A stretch of DNA of 64,000 nt from NCBI RefSeq assembly GCF_040954645.1, contig NC_092806.1, positions 131,959,151 to 132,023,150 of the forward strand. The letters are read 5' to 3'. A model generated the notes under the pieces. It did not search any database. It saw only the letters and a list, made by a program, of their open reading frames with translations, and had not been told where the DNA came from. The position numbers and the translations under genes are program-made. Positions 53,744 to 64,000 of this stretch are shown here, in pieces (positions within the stretch are counted from its first letter, which is position 1; every line of letters starts with the position of its first letter). The stretch is from Diabrotica undecimpunctata. Its lineage: Eukaryota; Arthropoda; Insecta; Coleoptera; Chrysomelidae.

Positions 53744-56395
53744 GCCTTTTAGAAAGCAGTCTCGCTGGTAATTTGTGACATATAGTTCTTTAAGACAGCA
53801 GACTCAGAAAACACAGGTTTAATTAAAATGAAAATATATTCGAAATAAATAAATAACAAAATAAAATTATGTTTCAGATAATATGTACAGCTGTGGTCTC
53901 TGAATTATTTATACCTTAATTTTTACATTGTAATACCACAGAATAATAAAACAATTGTTATTTATTCTGTGGTAATACTGTAAAATCGCAGTGATGTACG
54001 GATTTGCTAAATGTCAAAGTGCTTGTCAATAAAAACGCGTCCAAATGCCTAGACTGCATTTGAATCACGCGCAACAAACAAGAGCAATTGCAAAATCGAA
54101 GAACAGCAAAAGCTTCTTTCTGTAACTTTTATTTTGTTACATTTTGTAAAGTAGATTTATTTCGTTTTAATTTTTTAATTTTAATCAACCTATTCTGCCC
54201 GGGACCGCCACTTTAACGTAAAATGTGCATTTAAACGAGGTAAAAATTTAAAAAAAATCGGCTACTATTTAAGCAATATAATAAAATGTAAATGTCAATC
54301 TTAGCGACGAAGGTACCGACGGCTATATGACCCACTATTTAATACCTGTCGAATGTTTAATAAAGTCGAAACGAAAATACGATATGGTAATACACTCACA
54401 CGCTATTCGAATGGAATGATCTGGGTAAAAAGTTTACAGATCAAACAACACTCGACCGGCAAGTGACTAATCAACACTTAGTCACAGAATGGATACCTTT
54501 CAGATCCAGGCTGGTCAGAGCTGCTACTAGATCAACATTATAGCAAAAGTGGTTGGCCTTCGGTCAATCTCCTATAGCCAGTGGAGTTTCTATTAAATCA
54601 GCACTTAAATGTGACTTAGTGGTCGAAGTGCATTCGTTCAGAGCATTGGCGAGACTGTAGCGGTAGCTGGTGACGACATCGTTATAACCTTACTTACACA
54701 GCTTGTTACCTTTTATCAGTGAACCAGAACATATAGAAATGGAGATTATTTAATAATTTCACATACGTGAAACGTCACTTGTATATCTCCACCAAACAGT
54801 TTCAGTTCTTCAAGTCTTCCATAAATATATTCGTTTATAATGGAGATAAAGCATAGTCTATTAGTTGATAATGATCATTAATTTAATTAACGAATTAATT
54901 AACTAATTATTCAAATTCAGAATCATATTAGTAAAAAGGGCATTCACTAATAATATTTATACTTAAATACCAACCCGATATTATTTCTCAATTGGCAGTA
55001 GATCGTCAAATTAAAATAAAGATATTTTATATTAATTTATCTTTTAATGGAATATAATGAAATCGAGATTTCAAATAGTAATAAACTGACAAAATTATTT
55101 ACTTTAATTTAATGTTTTGAAATTCTCTAATCTATGTAATAAAAGATGTAATTAAAAGGTTAACGTGTTCCCTTTACTTTAATTGAGTAATAAAATCGAC
55201 ACTTTAAAATAAAATAAGCGTTTAAGATATAACGTTGCCGATATTTCTTGCAGTTTTTAAACTGTCGTTTATATTTTGAGTACCTTGGGAAAATAATAAT
55301 TATACAGTTACGGTAAGCGCTAACAGAATCTCAAGTTATAAAACTATGAATGTCACATTTCTAATTTATAAAGTTTCACAACAGTAGAAATTCTGCTATT
55401 AAAAGTATGAAAAATACTAACTGAATCAACGTACAGGCTAAATAAGTGGAGGTAGCCAGATATGGCTAACTCTTAAGCTAAGTTAGAGGCGTAGGCAGAA
55501 TATTAATGAAAAAATGACAAATTTATGATGAAATTTACCCACACAAAAAAAAATTAACTACCGGTACAGCACTTCTTCTCAACACAAGAACTTAATAACT
55601 GCCGTACCACGAGCCACTTCGGGATTCAAAAACTTTTACCTATATTTCGATGTTATTCTCTTCTTTATTGTCTACCAATTAGTTCTTCCTCCTCCCATCT
55701 TTTTCTATTCATCCCATTGGTCAATTTTAAGACATTGTAACATGTGAAAATTCTATCATAAATGATCATCTCATAAAGTTCCTCATGCACTTAGCAGCAG
55801 TTATAGTAATCCTGTTGATCAAGAGACTCCTGAACTTAATTTTATCGATGTAGATATAGACTGAGTCAATACCTGCTATAACAACTTCCGTACCAAGATT
55901 TTATCCCGCCCTGAAATTTTCCATATTGGAAGGTAGAAATTGGCCTAGTACCTGTTTAAATGTCCCCTGTCATTTCATGTTTACTGTTTCAAACTAATGA
56001 AATGGAATGGAAAATTTTAGTTCTTAACCCCTAACGGAGAGAAGTCCTTACAGTTCATGTCACGACCTCCCTGTTAGTGGATATTTAGGTTATTCTAAAA
56101 CGTTGTCTGGCGTTAAGGAGAAATTCTATTGGCTGACGATGAGAAGAGATGTTCTCTGATACTGATACATTTGTTCTTGTAATGGAGCACAGAATGCAAA
56201 TGGGTCCTTTGGGTAAACAAAAAACAGCTAATTTCCCTGAGCACGATGTACAATGCATGTGAACAGACTAATATGATATTAGGTATATAACATAATTTTT
56301 TATAATTTATTTATTCAGGGAAAAACGATACAATATACAATGTACTACATCAAAATCATTATAATTTTCTATAAATAAGTACAACACCAATTGAG
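53744..56395. other. Long non-coding stretch
   Basis: About 2.65 kb with no recognised coding sequence on either strand. A short palindromic pair CACAGAATAATAAAACAATT / AATTGTTATTTATTCTGTG is present at 53937-53970. Composition near 54400-54700 is less AT-rich, but no exon signal was found. Confidence 0.5.
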
Positions 56396-56507
56396 TAATT
56401 ACTATTTAAATGGAAATAAGCCACAATTAAAGGTTAAAGTACGTTTATTGACGTTTCAATTCCCACTTCGGAAATCGTTTTTAAAATACAAACATTAGTA
56501 AATTAAA
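56396..56507 (-). repeat. Dispersed ~110-bp repeat, copy B
   Basis: Reverse-complement match to 14619-14730: AAATAAGCCACAATTAAAGG, CGTTTATTGACGTTTCAATT and CTTCGGAAATCGTTTT appear in the same order and spacing. Confidence 0.75.
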
Positions 56508-56744
56508 CAAATTTTGTTTTTTTGTTAAATTAAACAAATTTTTTCAAGACTATGGCAGCCATGAAGACTATCTGCCATGTATGACAATTTTTTCAGGTAC
56601 ATTTTGTTTTCAACAAAGCTACATTCACAAAAAATAAAATTTTTATTGTGCATAATGCACAATATAATTTGTATGTTGGTGACAATATATACTATGTTCA
56701 AGAATTTAAACATCAGAATATGTTTAGCATAAACGTCTAGATAG

Positions 56745-58549
56745 CAGTCGTCATCATCAATCAGCCAATCGCGTCCACTGCTGGACATAGGCCTTTCTCA
56801 GTTCTTTCCAGTGTTCTCTACACTGGGCCGCTTGTAGCCAGTTTCCCATTACACGTTTTATATCATCGTTCCATCTAGTCGGTGGTCGTCCTCGGCTTCT
56901 TTTATAGTTTCTGGGCCTTCATTCCATAATACGTCTTGTCCACCGTCCATCTTGTGTTCTGGCTAAGTGCCCTACCCAGTTCCACTTAAGCGTCGTGGTT
57001 CTTTCGATGACGTATTGAACTCTTGATCTTTGCCTGATTTGTTAGTTTGTTATGTGGTCTTGAAGGCTCACGTTCAGCATTGCACGTTCCATGGCTCGTT
57101 GTGTAACTCTGAGTTTATTCGCAGATTTTTGCGTGAGTGTTAAAGTCTCTGCTCTATAAGTTTGTACAGGCTAAACACATTGGTTATAAATCTTTCGCTT
57201 GAGACACATGGGAATTGAACTTTTTAGAATATGGCTTAATTTGCTAAATGCTGCCCATATCAGGCCTATTCGCCTCTGTATTTCATGTGTTTGATTGTCT
57301 CTGCTTATTTTGATCTCGTATCCCAGATATTTGTAAGTGTCTGTTCGTTGTATGGTATTATTGTCTATAGTTATATTTTCACTCATTACGAGATTTGTCA
57401 TAAGTTTAGTTTTCTCAAAGTTTATTTTTAATCCTGCTCTTTCAGACAGACTTTTAAGCGAATGTATCATAGAAATTTGTATCCTGTAAGTTATCTGCGA
57501 TTAAAACAACATCATCTGCAAACCTTGGATGATTTAATCTTTCTCCACCTATATTGATGCCCATATTTTGCCATTGAGTGTTGTTAAATATTGACTCTAG
57601 AGGTGCCGTGAACAATTTTGGTGAAATATTGTCTCCTTGTCTAACTCCTCGACCTAAGCTAAATTTTTCTGTGTCTTCGTGTAGTCGTATACTTAATGTG
57701 GCGTTCTCGTAGATGTTTTTGATTAGTGTCGTGTACCTGTAATCTATTCGGCTTTGATTTAGGGCTTCCAGTACTGTTTTAAACTCTACAGAATCAAAAG
57801 TCTTCTCGTAATCGACAAATGCAAGAACCAGTGGTATGTTGTACTCGATGCACTTTTCTATTAAGATCTTTATGGTATGCAAATGGTTATTTGTGCCATA
57901 TCCTGCCCTGAAGCCTGCCTGTTCTTTAGGCTGATAGAAATCAACTTTAGGTGTTAGTCTCTTTGTTAAAATTTTCATAAAGAGTTTGTACATATGTGTC
58001 AAGAGGCTGATGGGTCTATAATTTTCTAATTTAGTAATATCGCCTTTTTTGTGTAACAAGACTATCACTGCATTGTTCCAGTCTTTTGGAATCGTACCCG
58101 CATGTAAGCATTTATTAAACAGTTCGCTTACTGATCTTATTAGAATTTCTCCTCCTGCTTTTATTGCCTCAATAACGAGTCCATCATCACCAGGCGATCG
58201 ATGGTTCTTCATTTCCTTTAAAGCTGCTCTTACTTCTGACACAGTAATGGGCAAAAGTGTTTCCGATTCTTGATTTATGAGAGTATTTACTCGTGTCGGG
58301 AAATTGTCTTGTAGTCTTTGGCTGGTATAGAGGTCTTTATAAAACTCTCTGGTTATTTTCAGAATGCTCTGTTTATCTGTTGTTGCCTTTCCGTCTTTAC
58401 CTCTCAGCTTGTATATTTCTTTTTTACTTTGTGTGAGTTTTCTTTTCATTATCTGTAAACCTTTGTTCTCTTCTACTGTTTGAGTAATTACATTAATATT
58501 ATATATTCTTACATCTTTTCTAATTTCCGCTGAAATTCTTTTATTTATA
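56745..58549 (-). mobile_element. 5'-truncated RTE-clade LINE (copy 2), TSD CTAGATAG
   Basis: The 8-bp repeat CTAGATAG lies at 56737-56744 and 58550-58557. Its protein is collinear with copy 1 from the region before the reverse transcriptase to the GRPPTRW tail, and its 3' end is ATTGATGATGACGA. Its 5' truncation lies within about ten codons of that of copy 1. Confidence 0.85.
56800..58449 (-). pseudogene. RTE-clade reverse transcriptase, one frameshift and stops
   Basis: The main open piece is 58449-57454: NHRSPGDDGLVIEAIKAGGE, NYRPISLLTHMYKLFMKIL, GRGVRQGDNISPKLFTAPLE, HPRFADDVVLIADNLQD (catalytic pair intact, about 57510), FVDYEKTFDSVEF. The frame shifts near 57470 into SLSERAGLKINFEKTKLMTN and TDTYKYLGYEIKISRDNQTH. 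A TAG stands at 57168-57170, then further pieces read AETLTLTQKSANKLRVTQRA, WVGHLARTQDGRW and GRPPTRWND. Endonuclease absent by 5' truncation. Same enzyme family as 10868-12628. Confidence 0.85.
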
Positions 58550-58557
58550 CTAGATAG

Positions 58558-59507
58558 GAGTAGTTAACGATTATCTACTTGGGCCTGTGAAATTGACTGC
58601 TCGTTTAAATGGTGCTGATTACTTACAATTCCTGCAAAATATTTAACCTGATTCATTAGATAATGTGCCTTAAAATATTCGGCAAAAATTATGGTTTCTA
58701 CAAGACGGCTGTCAGGTTATAGCAGGAATGTACAAGACTTTCTTGCGATTATTGTGTTTGATAATACGTAAAGGCATTTGTTTATTCCTAAGAATACAAG
58801 ATACTTAAAACGAATTTAGAAATAACTTTGGATTTTTTGCAAGAATTCGGCGTTCTCTAAGCAAAAGGGCAAATTTATACACAGAGACTAATGTTCATCA
58901 CATCGAGCATCTTTTATAACTATCTACTCTTGGTACTTGTTCTTTTGTGTTAGTTTTATTCAACTCCAATAAATAGTTACTTTGTTTTTAAACCCCTTTA
59001 AAATTTAAAATTATGTTTCAATTTGATTTTTTACTTATTTTCCCAAATTTCTTTTACGAATTGTGTGCTGCATTTATTGAATTAAGGTACCTATTAATTT
59101 AACTTTCATGACGAAAAAACGAAAAAGTTTTAAATCGATTTTTCTAGAAAATGGTGTATTCTACCGACTTAAGGTAAGAGTACCTTTTAGTACTAGAATA
59201 TCTGAAAATTTACCTCTGGAGCATAAATAATCGTACCAGTTTTCGTTTTTCTATGTAGAAGCGTTCTGTAGGTATTAAAAAAAATTAATTACAAGGCGTC
59301 ATCTTCAAAGAGCTATAGCTCCCTTAGGAAGAATTTTTGGACTAGATAAATTGGGTTAAATTGTCTTAAAATTATCTGAGGAATATCCTGTCTTCGTTTG
59401 TCAGGAGAGTTTCTGGACACCCTGTAGTTTCAAGGATTAGAAATACCTCCTATTATATCTCTAGTTTTCTCTAATTTAAGGATCCCCATGTTACGTAAAG
59501 GACCACC

Positions 59508-59553
<46 letters not shown>

Positions 59554-60139
59554 TAGTAATATATTAACAAAACCGATAAGCTCGGCCCTAGTGAAAGTCC
59601 TAGTAGACTGAAACACTATCCCCTACTATATATAATAGAAGGATAATGATTGGGCTGATAACGACGAAAGTTGTGACAAAGTATAAAGAAGTGAACACAC
59701 GTGCTGGTCGCGTGGACGACACCTCTCAAATGGCAAATCGGATGGCTATTTATTTTATGTCTCATTGTGTATTTACGGGCGAGTGTGTTGTTCGGAGTTC
59801 GGACTTACCTAAATGTAACTGAATCCCAGCGAGGGTAGATAGAAACATTTTTCATTTTATTTTTTATGATTAACTAGCCAGGTTTGTTTTAAAAGAATTT
59901 TACTATGATCATAATAATTGATTTGTATTAATTTTAATAAACGACATAATTATGGTACGGGTGGTAGCGGTAGATTTGAACAAGTCATCTCATACCGACT
60001 CAGGATTCTATAAATAACAGTTTTCCCCTTATACTCGAGAGCTGTGAGCGTTAACTGTTCCAGTAGAGGTATAGGTGACATCATATGAAAGTCATTTAAC
60101 AAGTTCACTATCCTCACTGAGTCAATTGTACTGTGCTAA
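58558..60139. other. Non-coding stretch with DNA-element-like ends
   Basis: From 59100 to 59430 the sequence ends TTTCTGGACACCCTGTAG, and at 59485-59510 GGACCACCCTGTATATA appears; both carry the ACCCTGTA word common at ends of insect MITEs. No matching opposite ends were established. The rest shows no gene. Confidence 0.45.
59511..59549. repeat. (TA)n microsatellite
   Basis: About 39 bases of uninterrupted TA directly after GGACCACCCTG. Confidence 0.9.
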
Positions 60140-60690
60140 TCCCCTTCTACTTCTTATTAAAAAGAACTTAAAAGCATTTCAAATAAGAACATCCAAGTTC
60201 ACTTTTTATGGGTGCCTTCTCAAAAAATAATTCAAAAATGGCAAGAAACTTGGAACAACACTCCATCAAGGCTATACGAAGTCAACAAACATCCACATCT
60301 TTGAAAACCAAAAATAAAAGACAGAAGAGAGCAAGTGATACTTCCCCGTCTCCGTATCGGCCATACACGACTTACTCATGACTATTTATTACAGCACAAA
60401 ATAAACCAGTGTGTGAAGTGTGCAACAGTGTTCTAACGGTAAAACCTTTTTTAATACAGTGTCCCAAATATAGCAGTGAACGACTCAAATATAGCATACC
60501 CAACTCCCTAAGATATGCCCTAGAAGAAAGTACAGATACTCAGAGACTGTCAACTACTTCAAAAGATCTGAAACACACATTGTAATACACATACATACTA
60601 TTATTCTAAACTTATGTATATACGTTAATTGCATCAACTGTCACATTAATCTAAATACGCTAATGACATGAGAATAAAAAAAACCATATT
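60140..60690 (+). pseudogene. 3' end of an I-clade LINE (zinc-knuckle tail)
   Basis: Reads FLWVPSQKIIQKWQETWNN (end of RNase H), ILPRLRIGHTRLTHDYLLQH, then CEVCNSVLTVKPFLIQCPKY, the CCHC-like motif, and SLRYALEESTDTQRLSTTSK to a TAA near 60583. A 3' UTR with AATAAAAAAAACC follows at 60672. One or two frame changes near 60390. Related in layout to the split LINE at 10.5-17.8 kb but distinct in sequence. Confidence 0.65.
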
Positions 60691-60894
60691 GGTACACAGT
60701 ACTATTTGTCAACGACAAACTGTGTATCTACATGGTGCACAGCATGCTGATGTAGTCAATTATTATATGTATCTGTACCTGTATAGATGCATAAGCTTAA
60801 TATTTTATATGAAAATTTTAATCAGTTGACCTCCTAGACCAATTTTGGAAATATAGCCTATTATTTTTTGGCGAGGATGTTTCACAATAATACA

Positions 60895-62975
60895 CTATTT
60901 AGTGTAAGAGAAAAGAATAATGAACTTTTCAACAGTCAAAGAATTAAATTAAGGAGACAGGCTGGCACTGACAATATTTAACCTGACTCTCGAATATGTA
61001 AGAAGACAGCTGTATATCATCATCATCACCCAGCCCTTTGCGTCCACTGCTGGACATAGGCCTGTCTCATTTTTGTCCATTACGCTCAATATTGAGCACT
61101 TTTCATCCAATTTCTTGACATTTTCTTGAGATCGTCAGTCCAATAAGTAGGGGTCTTCCTCTACTTCTTTTGTCTAACCTCGGCCTCCTTTCAAGCAACC
61201 TCTTCGTCTACCTTTTATTACTGATTTGGGCGACGTGTCCGGCTCAGTTCCTTTTCAGTGTGGTAACTCGGAAAATTACATCGGTAACTTCTGTTCTTCG
61301 TCTTAAGTCTTCATTTCTAATTCGGTCACGAAGCGATATACTCAGCATTGACCTTTCCATTTTCCTCTGAGCCATTTGCAGCGTTTTAGAAGTTGTAGCT
61401 GTCAGTGTTAAAGTTTCAGCACCTAAGGTCATCTCAGGCAACACACATTGGTTAAATGTTTTACATTTTAAGGAAATTGGTATGTCGCTATTAAAGATGT
61501 CTTTGAGTTTTTCATAGGCTGTTCAGGCTAGGTTTATTGTTCTTCGTAGTTCGCATGTTTGGCTGTCTCTTGTGATCTTTATTTCTTGTCCAGGATATAT
61601 GTATTTTTCCACCAGCTCTACTTCGTTGTCTCCAATATTGATATTTCCGCTAGTTATTAGGCTTGTCATGAATTTTATTTTGGAGATGTTTATTTTAAGA
61701 CTCACACTGGCACACACTAACTAAAGTTCGGGTAGCATTGTACATATCTCGTTGAGGTTGTCTGAGAACAAAACTATGTCGTCTTCAAATTTCAAATTTT
61801 TTAATCTTCTGCCGTCCATGTTCAGGCCTTTCTCTTCCAGTTAAGTTTTTTACAAGCATATTCTAGTACTGAGGTAAACAGTTTAGGCGATAAAGTATCA
61901 CCCTGTTGGACGCCTCTGCCGATTGGGAAATGATCCGTGTTTTTATGTAGTTTCACCGACATAGTTGCGTCCTTGTATGTATTGCAAATTAACCTTGTAT
62001 ATCGGTAGTCAATGCGGCATGCTTATAGTTTCCAGTATTTTGTTAAATTATACTGTGTCAAAGTCTTTATGGAAATCTAAAAACGCCAGAATGAATCGTC
62101 AGACAGCTGAATATAGGAAGAGATAATCTCCTAACAAATAAATCAATACAGATTGCCACCTATGTCGTTGACATTAGCATTATGTCTCACAAAACAGAAG
62201 AGGCGGCCAAAATATATTCACAATTAAAAACAGAGGCATAAGAAAATAGACTAAAAATAAATTTTCATTAGACAAACAAGCTAGCATAGGCAAGAGCTTT
62301 AGGAAACACACGCACAGTTGAATTAGAGGACGATATTAAAACTGTAGAAATTTTCACGTATCAGAGAGTTGCAGTAAAGATGGATGGAACAGAAGAACCA
62401 GAAATTTACAGAAGAATAATAAAGCGAAACAAAGCTTACTTTTGACTCGCCCATGTTTTCCGCTCCAAAAACACACACTGGAAATCGAAAATTAGGATCT
62501 ACAAAACTATTATTAGACCAATAATATGTTCTGGATGTGAGACATGGGTAATGACAGAAGACACAAAACGAAAGCTGGAAGTCTTCGAAAGAAAAGTGCT
62601 AAGGAAGATATTTGGACCTATTAAAAAAATGGAGTATGGAGATCTAGATACAACCATAAACTCTACCAACTGTTTAAAGAGGCACCGATCTCAGAATTTG
62701 TTAAACTTCAGATACTTTGATGGGCTGGTCATGTAGTTAGAATGGAGACCAAAAGATTGCCAAAAAGAGTATATATTGCCTATATAGTAAAATGCAGGGC
62801 GCAAGACCAAAAGAAAGGCCACTGAAAAGGTTGGAGGATGAAGTGGCAGGGGACGAGCAAAATTTGCTATACGTGGGACCTGGAGAAGATCGGCGCAGGA
62901 CTGGCATGGTTGGAGGCATAGTTTGGAGGAAGCAAAGGCTCGATACAACAAATCAGACAATGTGTCTACACTTTT
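60895..62975 (+). pseudogene. RTE-like LINE, split by copy 3 of another RTE
   Basis: Upstream of the insertion: GDRLALTIFNLTLEYVRRQL. Downstream (62110 on): NIGRDNLLTNKSIQIATYVV, DISIMSHKTEEAAKIYSQLK. Joined, these form one frame across reverse-transcriptase motifs B and C, where the YADD box has become YVVD. Further on: IRIYKTIIRPIICSGCETWV, MTEDTKRKLEVFERKVLRKI, FGPIK, then a worn tail with GRPKERPLKR-like text to about 62975. Several stops. The catalytic change shows it was dead or died early. Confidence 0.75.
61018..62100 (-). mobile_element. 5'-truncated RTE-clade LINE (copy 3), 14-bp TSD
   Basis: AGACAGCTGTATAT (61004-61017) and AGACAGCTGAATAT (62101-62114) flank it with one mismatch. 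Its minus-strand 3' end is GATGATGATGAT, as in copy 1. Coding traces: LAFLDFHKDFDTV (62070), GRGVQQGDTLSPKLF (61910), NISKIKFMTSLITSGNINIG (61700), ERSMLSISLRDRIRNEDLRR (61340), AGHVAQ-like and GCLKGGRG remnants. Many stops and shifts; clearly older than copy 1. Confidence 0.8.
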
Positions 62976-64000
62976 TTAGAGTTTGATGTGCATCTTTTCG
63001 ACTCTATTTCTTCGCCACTTTCGTATAGTAATTTTGGCATCTTTCTCTTTTGTTCTGTAAAATGTGAAGATTTATATTTTCAGAACTTTTTGCTGTCTTT
63101 TTTGCTAATAGACTTTTTACCAACTCTTCGGGATCGGGATGGACAAGGTCAAATTAAATTAGTCAGGTCTGTGAAGCCATGAGTATCACATTGGTACATA
63201 TACTATATTTGATGTATATTGCAAAAAAATACTATAGAAGACCCAAAATAATATAGCGATAATCAAATATTTAAATAAAAGGCTGATTCATCAAACAATA
63301 CGGTATGGCCCCGGGGCCAATATATTGAGTTCCTCAAACAAGCTTATGGATATGATAGTGTGCACCATATTGGTGCACATAGCAGTCAACCTGTTAAAAA
63401 AATTATTTTATACCTTATGAAATTCATATAGTTGAAAATTAGATTGTTAATATATTAAAAAAAATAGTCAGTGTTACTTTTAATGGGGTGAGAGTCACTC
63501 AGCGCCATAAACATGATGCGTGGCCAGTGCATCTCAGCTCCATAATCACTTCGACTAATGAACTGACGATCATTAAACCCATAAACATAAAGCTGACGGG
63601 GATTTTCATATGTGTTACAACAATAAAAGTACTCTGTACTTTCATTTTAACCGGTATTATATTAATTTAACGTTAAAAACTGCTACTTTATGCTGTGGAT
63701 CACGGGTCGCCAACCTATTTTGATATAAGAGCCAAAATTTTATGTTATGAAGATATAAAAAACACCATTTTTGTACATAACATTAATTTTTGCATTTTTA
63801 ACCATATTTAGTGTTACTCTCATTTTAATGTAATCAGTACAAAATTAAGTAAAACTTATAAAGCTAATGCGATTTTTTAGGTTGTACTTGACTGAAAGCA
63901 GCTTAAAGTATTTAAAGCTGCTTTCATTTTAGACGTAGAAACGATCAGTATCACATCTAAATATTCATTGGTCAATTGAGCAATGATTGTTTTCTTAGTA
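62976..64000. other. AT-rich non-coding stretch to the window end
   Basis: No gene recognised. GATCACGGGTCGCCAACC near 63700 resembles an element end, but its partner would lie outside the window. Confidence 0.45.

Noticed and set aside
1..64000. CRISPR array, phage, plasmid or bacterial operon
   Set aside because: No regularly spaced direct repeats, ribosome binding sites or bacterial gene families. Splice sites and LINE content show an animal nuclear genome.
1..64000. LTR retrotransposon or endogenous virus
   Set aside because: No long terminal direct repeats, primer-binding site, integrase or protease signatures were seen; all reverse transcriptases here are of the non-LTR type.

Overview
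This window is a piece of an animal nuclear genome, almost certainly an insect. It is AT-rich, with GT/AG-type splice signals at a few genes. There are no bacterial operons, ribosome binding sites, tRNAs, rRNAs or CRISPR arrays. Five CCTAA units (the TTAGG insect telomere repeat) stand at 48904-48928. The mix of RTE, jockey, I and CR1-like LINEs with piggyBac, Tc1/mariner, pogo, hAT and Harbinger elements would suit a beetle or a relative, but the species is not established from sequence.

Nearly everything recognisable is a transposable element, and most copies are dead (stops, frameshifts, truncations). Left to right: Harbinger pieces (0.1-2.3 kb); a decayed CR1/L2-like LINE (2.4-4.8 kb, minus); a 711-bp hAT-type MITE with a perfect 8-bp target duplication (5.4-6.1 kb); a Tc1/mariner-superfamily transposase with a D-D-82-E spacing (7.0-8.4 kb) and a TTAA-flanked fold-back (8.5-8.9 kb); an I-clade LINE (10.5-17.8 kb) split by a 5'-truncated RTE LINE with an open 586-codon reverse-transcriptase frame and by a 2,069-bp non-coding DNA element; RTE-like, DUF7869-type and LOA/R1-like remnants (18-25 kb); a patchwork of piggyBac, RTE and Tigger fragments (25.6-30.8 kb); a Tc1 copy (31-32 kb) and a near full-length dead piggyBac (33-35 kb); LINE debris (35.2-39.3 kb).

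The one good candidate for a host gene is a GC-rich Pro/Ala-rich exon on the minus strand (40578-40821), with a start codon, a consensus splice donor and promoter-like motifs upstream. Its neighbours are again elements: a DD34E Tc1 (42-43.3 kb); a long fold-back element whose right arm is split by a pogo element full of ACCGACC repeats (43.5-47.0 kb); jockey-like and RTE LINE tails with target duplications (47.5-50.4 kb); a piggyBac split by a hAT element (50.9-53.7 kb); another RTE (56.7-58.5 kb); and an RTE-like LINE split by a third copy of the first RTE family (60.9-63.0 kb).

The elements do not form a pathway. Their value is stratigraphic: at several nests the target duplications and the joined reading frames give a relative order of insertion. 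I found no convincing new biochemical system. The least explained pieces are the 2,069-bp element, the fold-back with its pogo insert, and the host exon. Family assignments rest on reading motifs by eye; no search was run.
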